Shown: positions 58,336-64,000 of the stretch, one piece after another
How the letters are laid out: each line of letters begins with the position of its first letter
How positions within the stretch are numbered: the first letter of the stretch is position 1
DNA from: DASUPK01 sp963695805
GTDB taxonomy: Bacteria > Actinomycetota > Thermoleophilia > Solirubrobacterales > 70-9
Assembly (NCBI GenBank): GCA_963695805.1
Contig: CAVOHV010000007.1
Span: 62,001-126,000, forward strand
Direction: 5' to 3'
DNA: 64,000 bases
Position numbers and translations under genes: made by a program
The notes under the pieces: generated by a model
Databases searched by the model: none
What the model was told of the DNA's origin: nothing
What the model saw: the letters and a program-made list of their open reading frames with translations, nothing else

Positions 58336-61300
58336 GGCCACGAGCTTGCGCGGCTGGCGGCGGAAGCCGGCTTCGACCAGTGCCGCCTCCATGCCGGTGC
58401 CGATCACCGGCTCACCGTCCACGCGCTCGATCGCGAGCTTCTCGATCTGGCCGGCTTGCGCCGCCTCGGCCAGCGCCGCAAGGCACTCGATCAGCTCGCC
58501 GTCGTCGATCCTCTGCAGGCGGAGGATTCCCTTGCCGCCGCGCTCGACGTAGAGCAGCGGCTCTCCGTCCCGCTGCATCACGTAGGCGCCGGCTGTCCGT
58601 GCGGGGCGGCGCTGGCCCTCGAGCTTCGGCCAGGAGAGGGTCGCCCCATATGGGTTGGCGGGGTCGGTCGCGGCCAGGACCTGGAGTGAGCCGTCGGCTC
58701 GGGGCAGGCTGCGGAGCCGCTCCACCGCTCCGGGGAGGGCGAACTGTGCCCCACCCAGGCCCTCGACGAAGTAGCCGCGCCTCGCGGTTCCGAGCAGCTC
58801 GAGGTTCTGGAGCTCGCCGTAGATGGAGGCGAAGCCACCGGGGATTCCCTCGGCGATCGCCGTCTCGCGCGTGACGATTCCATGGCGCTCGAGCATCAGC
58901 TCCGCCAGTGCGCGCACCCGCGGGCCGGCGGAGGGAGCCTCGGCGAAGAGCGACGCGGTGAGCGACCAGCGCCCGAGCACCGTCCCGGAGGCCGCTGCGC
59001 GGCGGCGGGCGAAACGGCGCCCGCCGCGTTCGCTCCGCTGGGCCGCCCGAAGACGCGGCGCCCGCAGTGGGGCGAAGGCGTCGTTGGTCACCTCGCCCGA
59101 CCAGGCCAGGTCCCAGAGCGCCTCGTGAAGCTCCTCGGCGGATCCGTCGAGGTCAATCAGGTCGAGCCAGAAGCAGGGGCCCTGGGCGAGCCGCTGGCGG
59201 ATCGCATCGTGGATCTCGCCCTCCGGCCGATCGAGCTTCACGTTGCCCGCCGGTGGGCCGGCGAGCCTCACGTCCTCGCGGAAGTAGAGAGCGACCTTTC
59301 CGTCGTTGCGCCCCAGGGCGCCGGCGCCGACCCAGACCAGCTCGCCGCTCGTGCAGAGCTCGTCGAGCCAGGTGGGGCTATAGGAGCCGAGTCGCCTGGG
59401 CAGGACGTCGCGCTCCCAGGTCTTCGGCGTCAGAGCGACGCCCTGCAGCGAGATGAGCGCCTCGCGGAGGCGATCGGGCCCGGCGCCGGAGCGCCCGTGC
59501 GCGTCGACGTTCTGCCAGCTCGGCAGGAAGCGGGCTAGCTCGCGCGGATCGGTGGCCTCGACCTCCTTACGCAGCCTGGCGAGACTGGCCCGGCGCAGCC
59601 GGCGCAGCACGTCTGCCTCGCACCACTCGCGCGCGGTTCCCCCGGGGAGGAGCTCGCCCCGCACGACATTGCCGGATCGCTCCAGCTCCTTCAGGGCCGA
59701 GCTCGGGTCCACGCCGTAGCGGTCGGCGAGCTGGCGGGTCGGGAAGGGAACGTGCGTGGCCGCGTAGCGGCGGACAAGCGACGCGAGCGCGTCCTCCACC
59801 GGCTCGAGGAAGCTCTCGGGGAGGCCCGCCGGGGGCGGGACGCCGAGCGCGTCGCGGTAGAGGCCCGCGTCCTCGGCCGCTATGTAGCGCTCCTCGCCGG
59901 CGATCCTGACGACCGCGGCCCGGCGCTCCTTGACCAGCTTGTCGAGCATGGACTTTGCGGAGTAGCCCTCCTCGGTTCGCTGCTCGCACTCCTCCTCGGT
60001 CAGGTCGCCGAGTCGTCGCAGGATCTGCTGTAGCCCGTCGCGGTCCTTCGCCTTGCCCACCTCGGTCAGCTGCTGAAGCTGTTCCGCGACCTCCTCCAGC
60101 GCCTCCGGGTCGATCAGCTCACGAAGCTCCTCCTGGCCGAGCAGCTCGGCCAGCAGATCCCGGTCGAGGGCGAGGGCCGCGGCACGGCGCTCCGCGTTGG
60201 GGGTGTCGCCCTCGTACATGTAGGTGGCGACGTAGTCGAAGAGCAGCGAGGAGGCGAAGGGCGAGGCCGTCGGCGTCTCGACCTCGACCATCGTGATCTT
60301 GCGGGAGTGCAGGTCGCGGAGCAGCTCCTTCAGCGCCGGCAGGTCGAGGACGTCCCGCATCACCTCGCGGTAGGTCTCGAGGATCACCGGGAAGCGGGGG
60401 AAGTCGCGGGCTACCTCGAGCAGACTCTGCGACTTGAGGCGCTGCTGCCAGAGCGGGGTGCGCTTCCCCGGCCAGGCGCGCGGGATGAGCAGGGAGCGCG
60501 CAGCGTTTTCGCGGAAGCGGGCGCCGAACAGAGCCGAGCCCGAGAGCTCGCGGATCACCAGGTCCTCGATCTCGTCGGGCTCGATCATCACGAGGTCGGC
60601 GGGCGGCGGCTCGTCGGCGTCAGGCAGGTGGATGACGATTCCGTCGTCGGACCAGATCGCGTCGGCCTCGAGGTCGCGGTCGTCGCGGATCTTTGCCGAG
60701 AGGGCGAGGCCCCACGCGGCATGGACCCGGCCACCCCAGGGGGAAAGGACGCAGAGGCGCCAGTCGCCGATCTCATCCCGGAAGCGCTCGACGACGATCG
60801 CCTCGTCTGACGGGACCACGCGGGTGGCGGCCTGCTGCTCGGTCAGGTAGTTGACGAGATTCTGTGCGGCGAGCTTGTCCAGGTCGTTCTCCTTGGCGAG
60901 CTTCTTCGGATCGGCGTTCACCGCCTCCCGCGAGAAGGCGCCGATCGCCTTGCCGAGCTCGGCTGGACGGCCGATGCCGTCGCCGCGCCAGAACGGGACG
61001 GCGCCGGGTGTGCCGGGGGCGGGGGTGACGATCACCCGGTCGCGGGTGATCTCCTCGATTCGCCAGGTGCTGGCACCGAGCAGGAAGGTCTGGCCGGGCC
61101 GGGCCTCGTAGACCATCTCCTCGTCGAGCTCGCCGACGCGGCGTCCGTCGGGGAGATGAACGCCATAGAGACCGCGGTCGGGAATCGTCCCCGCGTTGGC
61201 GACCGCGAGCTGGCGGGCGCCGGGCCGGCCGCGCATCGTCCCCTTGGTCCGGTCCCAGACGATCCGCGGCCGGAGCTCCGCGAAGCGCTCGGACGGGTAG

Positions 61301-62877
61301 CGGCCGTCGAGCATGTCGAGAACGTTTTCGAGCTGCTCTCGCGAGATCTCGGCGAAGGGCTGCGCGGAGCGGACCAGCCGATCCACCTCGTCGATCTCCC
61401 ACTCGTCGAGCGCGGCCATCGAGACGAGATGCTGGGCCAGCACGTCGAGCGGGTTCTGCGGGATGACGGTCTCCTCGATCTCGCCGGTGCGCATCCGGCG
61501 GGCGACCACGGCGCACTCGAGCAGGTCGGCCCGGAACTTGGGAAAGATCCGCCCCTTCGAGACCTCGCCCAGCGTGTGGCCGGCGCGGCCCACTCGCTGC
61601 AGCCCCCTGGTCACCGACTTCGGCGACTCGACCTGGATGACGAGGTCCACGGCGCCCATGTCGATGCCGAGCTCGAGCGAGGAGGTGGCGACCAGGCAGG
61701 GCAGCTCACCCGACTTGAGCAGCTCCTCGACCAGCGCCCGCTCCTCGTGGGAGAGCGAGCCGTGGTGTGCCCGTGCGATCTCGGGCGGCGCTTTGTTTCC
61801 GTTCTTCGTGTTGCCGGCGTGCTCGGTGGCCGGCAGCTCCACATCCATCTCACGGGTCGCGCTGTCGCGCGCCCTCGCATCATCGTTGTGCATCTCGTTG
61901 AGGCGCTTGGCGATTCGCTCGGCCGCGCGCCGGTTGTTGACGAAGACGATGGTCGAGTTGTGCTCGCGGACCAGCCGCAGCAGCTCGGGATAGATCGCGG
62001 GCCAGATCGAGCGGGTTTTGGTGGCGGGGTTGAGCGACGCCTCGATCGGGCCGGGGTCGATGCGCTCCGGGGAATGCTCGAGATTCGGGGGCGGGGTCTC
62101 GCCGGTGTCGGCCCCGTCGCGGCGCTTGTTGCCGAGTGGGCTCGGCTCGACCATGTCCTCGACCGGGACGACGATCTCGAGGTCGAGCTGCTTGGGCTCC
62201 GAGGCGTCGACGATCTCGCAGTCGCGCCCGGCACCCACCAGGAACTGGCCGATCCGCTCCAGGGGCCGCTGCGTCGCGGAGAGCCCGATCCGCTGGATGG
62301 GCTGGTCGGCCGTCAGGTGATCGAGGCGCTCCATGGTCAGCGCCAGATGCGAGCCCCTCTTAGAGGGAGCCACGGCGTGAATTTCGTCGACGATCACCGC
62401 CTCGACGCCGGTGAGGATCTCGCGGGCCTGCGAGCTGATCATCAAATAGAGGGACTCGGGCGTCGTAATCAGGATGTCCGGCGGCTCGCGACGCATGGCC
62501 CGCCGCTCGGACTGGGGCGTGTCGCCGGTGCGCAGCGCGACCGAGATGGGCGCGCCGATTCCCTGCAGCGGAGCCCGCAGATTGCGCTCGATGTCGTAGG
62601 AGAGGGCCTTGAGGGGCGAGATGTAGACGATTCGCACACCCGAGCCCAGCCGATCGGGCTCGCGGGCGAGGCGGTCGATTCCCCAGAGGAAGGCCGCCAG
62701 TGTCTTTCCCGACCCAGTCGGGGCGCAGATCAGCGTGTGCCCGCCCGAGGCGATCGCGGGCCAGCCGGCGGCCTGGGCGGGGGTCGGAGCCTCGAATGAA
62801 GCCTGAAACCACCTCTGAACAGGCTCGGAGAAGGGCCCCAGGGGTGACTCTTGGGTCGCGGACGTACTCATGGCCAA
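58333..62877 (-). CDS. lhr: Lhr family ATP-dependent helicase
   Basis: A 1514-residue superfamily 2 helicase of the long Lhr type, induced by DNA damage in mycobacteria. Walker A APTGSGKT at 52-59, DEIH at 164-167, motif III LSATQRP, motif IV area SIVFVNNRRAAERIA, motif V TSSLELGIDMG and motif VI QRVGRAGH are all present. A winged-helix domain and the long Lhr-C region follow. Length matches actinobacterial Lhr. The start can be M1 or M3. Its stop is the first codon of the dispersed element. Confidence 0.95.
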   Translation of the reverse strand: MAMSTSATQESPLGPFSEPVQRWFQASFEAPTPAQAAGWPAIASGGHTLICAPTGSGKTLAAFLWGIDRLAREPDRLGSGVRIVYISPLKALSYDIERNLRAPLQGIGAPISVALRTGDTPQSERRAMRREPPDILITTPESLYLMISSQAREILTGVEAVIVDEIHAVAPSKRGSHLALTMERLDHLTADQPIQRIGLSATQRPLERIGQFLVGAGRDCEIVDASEPKQLDLEIVVPVEDMVEPSPLGNKRRDGADTGETPPPNLEHSPERIDPGPIEASLNPATKTRSIWPAIYPELLRLVREHNSTIVFVNNRRAAERIAKRLNEMHNDDARARDSATREMDVELPATEHAGNTKNGNKAPPEIARAHHGSLSHEERALVEELLKSGELPCLVATSSLELGIDMGAVDLVIQVESPKSVTRGLQRVGRAGHTLGEVSKGRIFPKFRADLLECAVVARRMRTGEIEETVIPQNPLDVLAQHLVSMAALDEWEIDEVDRLVRSAQPFAEISREQLENVLDMLDGRYPSERFAELRPRIVWDRTKGTMRGRPGARQLAVANAGTIPDRGLYGVHLPDGRRVGELDEEMVYEARPGQTFLLGASTWRIEEITRDRVIVTPAPGTPGAVPFWRGDGIGRPAELGKAIGAFSREAVNADPKKLAKENDLDKLAAQNLVNYLTEQQAATRVVPSDEAIVVERFRDEIGDWRLCVLSPWGGRVHAAWGLALSAKIRDDRDLEADAIWSDDGIVIHLPDADEPPPADLVMIEPDEIEDLVIRELSGSALFGARFRENAARSLLIPRAWPGKRTPLWQQRLKSQSLLEVARDFPRFPVILETYREVMRDVLDLPALKELLRDLHSRKITMVEVETPTASPFASSLLFDYVATYMYEGDTPNAERRAAALALDRDLLAELLGQEELRELIDPEALEEVAEQLQQLTEVGKAKDRDGLQQILRRLGDLTEEECEQRTEEGYSAKSMLDKLVKERRAAVVRIAGEERYIAAEDAGLYRDALGVPPPAGLPESFLEPVEDALASLVRRYAATHVPFPTRQLADRYGVDPSSALKELERSGNVVRGELLPGGTAREWCEADVLRRLRRASLARLRKEVEATDPRELARFLPSWQNVDAHGRSGAGPDRLREALISLQGVALTPKTWERDVLPRRLGSYSPTWLDELCTSGELVWVGAGALGRNDGKVALYFREDVRLAGPPAGNVKLDRPEGEIHDAIRQRLAQGPCFWLDLIDLDGSAEELHEALWDLAWSGEVTNDAFAPLRAPRLRAAQRSERGGRRFARRRAAASGTVLGRWSLTASLFAEAPSAGPRVRALAELMLERHGIVTRETAIAEGIPGGFASIYGELQNLELLGTARRGYFVEGLGGAQFALPGAVERLRSLPRADGSLQVLAATDPANPYGATLSWPKLEGQRRPARTAGAYVMQRDGEPLLYVERGGKGILRLQRIDDGELIECLAALAEAAQAGQIEKLAIERVDGEPVIGTGMEAALVEAGFRRQPRKLVA

Positions 62878-62915
62878 CCTACTGACCTTACCGACCGTCC
62901 CACCCGGGCTGGGCG

Positions 62916-62953
62916 TGGCGCCTTTCCAACCTAGATGGGTCGGAAAGGCGCCA
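62916..62953. terminator. Hairpin between MMPL gene and lhr
   Basis: TGGCGCCTTTCC (62916-62927) pairs perfectly with GGAAAGGCGCCA (62942-62953) around a 14-base loop. It lies between the MMPL stop and the lhr start on the minus strand and probably terminates the MMPL transcript. Confidence 0.6.
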
Positions 62954-62965
62954 AGTATCAGTCCG

Positions 62966-64000
62966 CTACGCGCGGCCCTCGGCGCCGGCGGGGGCCACCC
63001 GCTCGACGTCCAGGCTGGGCAGCCGCCGCTCCAGCCAGCTCGGGATCCACCAGTTCCACTTCCCGAGCAGCGACATCACCGCCGGTACGAGGACCATCCG
63101 GACCAGGGTGGCGTCGAGGAAGATCGCCGACGCGAGGCCGATCCCGAACAGCTTCAGGAAGACCTCGTTCGAGGTGACGAAGGAGAGGAAGACGACGACC
63201 ATGATTGCCGCGGCCGCCGTGATCACCCTCGCCGTCTTGGCGAGACCGTCCGCGACCGCGCGGCGGGTGTTGCCGTCCTTCAGATACTCCTCGCGAATCC
63301 GGGAGATCAGGAAGACCTCGTAGTCCATCGAGAGGCCGAAGAGGATCGCGAACATCATCACCGGCATGAACGGTGCGATCGGGACCTCGTGGTCGATCCC
63401 GATCAGGTTGCTCAGTCCGCCGCCGTTCGCGGCCAGCGTCATCACGCCGTACGCGGCGCTTACCGAGAGCAGGTTCATGATCCCCGCCTTCAGCGAGATC
63501 ACCGGCGAGTGGAAGGCGACCAGCAGGAGCAGGAAGGAGAGTCCGACCACGCCCGCGATGAACAGCGGCATGCGGCCCTTCATGAACTCGGACTGGTCCT
63601 CGAGCGCCGCGGTCACGCCGCCGACCTGGACGTCGATCGCGGTGCCCTCGAATTGGCCCGGGACGACGTCATCGCGCATATGCCTGACGAGGTCCTCGGT
63701 GGCCTCGTCCTGCGGCGAGGTCTTCGGGATCACGGTGATCAGGGCGGCGTCGCCGGCCTGGTTGATCCGCGGCGGGACCACGAAAGCGACGTCCGGGGTG
63801 CTTCGCAGCGTGTCCGCGAAGGCGGCGATCTGGGACTTCGCCTCAGGGGTGGGCGGAATCTTCGCCGCGACCTGAATCGGGCCGTTGGTCCCGGGTCCGA
63901 AGCCCTCGGTGTTCAGGTCGTAGGCCTGACGCGTCATGCTGTCGGGCGGATCGTTGCCCGCGTCCGGGAAGCCGAGGCGCATGCCCAGGGCCGGCGCCGC
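62966..64000 (-). CDS. MMPL/RND-family transporter, C-terminal part
   Basis: The frame is open to the window edge, so only the last 344 or so residues are seen. The extracytoplasmic region has LGFPDAGNDPPDSMTRQAYD, and the second membrane block contains GLSMDYEVFLISRIREEYLKDG with the Asp-Tyr pair of the proton path, followed by ITAAAAIMVVVFLSFVTSN and a short C-terminal helix. This is typical of actinobacterial MMPL lipid exporters. The substrate is not predictable. The N-terminal half lies beyond position 64000. Confidence 0.9.
   Translation of the reverse strand, partial: AAPALGMRLGFPDAGNDPPDSMTRQAYDLNTEGFGPGTNGPIQVAAKIPPTPEAKSQIAAFADTLRSTPDVAFVVPPRINQAGDAALITVIPKTSPQDEATEDLVRHMRDDVVPGQFEGTAIDVQVGGVTAALEDQSEFMKGRMPLFIAGVVGLSFLLLLVAFHSPVISLKAGIMNLLSVSAAYGVMTLAANGGGLSNLIGIDHEVPIAPFMPVMMFAILFGLSMDYEVFLISRIREEYLKDGNTRRAVADGLAKTARVITAAAAIMVVVFLSFVTSNEVFLKLFGIGLASAIFLDATLVRMVLVPAVMSLLGKWNWWIPSWLERRLPSLDVERVAPAGAEGRA

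Overview
The window is very GC-rich, densely coded and uses many GTG and some TTG starts. The gene content points to an actinobacterium, most likely of class Thermoleophilia (Solirubrobacterales-like): a ccm heme-export cluster joined to hemA/hemC, a SpoIID-domain protein in an otherwise non-sporulation setting, a DUF2342 metallopeptidase, a PAC2 protein, lysine-rich protein tails, and CIRCE-controlled groES-groEL. The taxonomic call is an inference from gene content. I see no rRNA, tRNA, CRISPR array, insertion sequence or prophage, so this is mostly ordinary chromosome.

Layout. 1-4032 (minus): ccmA-ccmB-ccmC-ccmD-hemA-hemC, with 4- or 8-base overlaps at most junctions, linking heme export for c-type cytochromes to the first steps of tetrapyrrole synthesis. 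4069-8679: a three-module secreted protein, an aldehyde dehydrogenase with a basic N-terminal tail, and rarA. 8704-17941 (mostly plus): chromate transporter, M20 peptidase, DUF1385, methylmalonyl-CoA epimerase, a methyltransferase, a BtrH-like protein (minus), PAP2 phosphatase, ychF, then a nucleoside phosphorylase overlapping an MTA/SAH deaminase. 17963-25374: CrtC-like protein, SpoIID protein, a second aldehyde dehydrogenase followed by an odd lysine-rich frame, fumC, a lipoprotein, and MarR and AraC regulators beside their likely targets. 25393-33731: ileS, HAD and DHFR-like genes, a drug ABC exporter whose ATPase gene is broken, its TetR regulator, trxA and a polyprenol-phosphate mannosyltransferase-like gene.

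33767-48547: polX, a TetR/MFS pair, otsB, two half-size TauE/SafE proteins, an HD exonuclease, PAC2, a TetR/SMR operon, a helicase-nuclease, an IMPase-like enzyme, DUF2342, and a small coiled-coil protein behind a LexA-like box. 48548-55547: a structured RNA element plus terminator before mrp, a GT87-like membrane protein, ferredoxin, an epimerase, an ACT protein, groEL/groES with CIRCE, and an SRPBCC protein. 55712-64000 (minus): ASCH, pcm, a Crp-type regulator, a Fpg/Nei glycosylase, lhr and a partial MMPL exporter.

Main points of interest: a dispersed palindromic element of about 43 bp present three times, twice beginning on the upstream gene's stop codon and once ending three bases before a start codon; a single-base amber stop replacing the Q-loop glutamine of the drug-export ATPase; clear operator arrays in front of three regulator/efflux pairs; an isoleucyl-tRNA synthetase with GSHH in place of HxGH; a Fpg/Nei glycosylase with Ser where the catalytic Pro should be; and a helicase-nuclease with Arg in place of the Walker A Lys.
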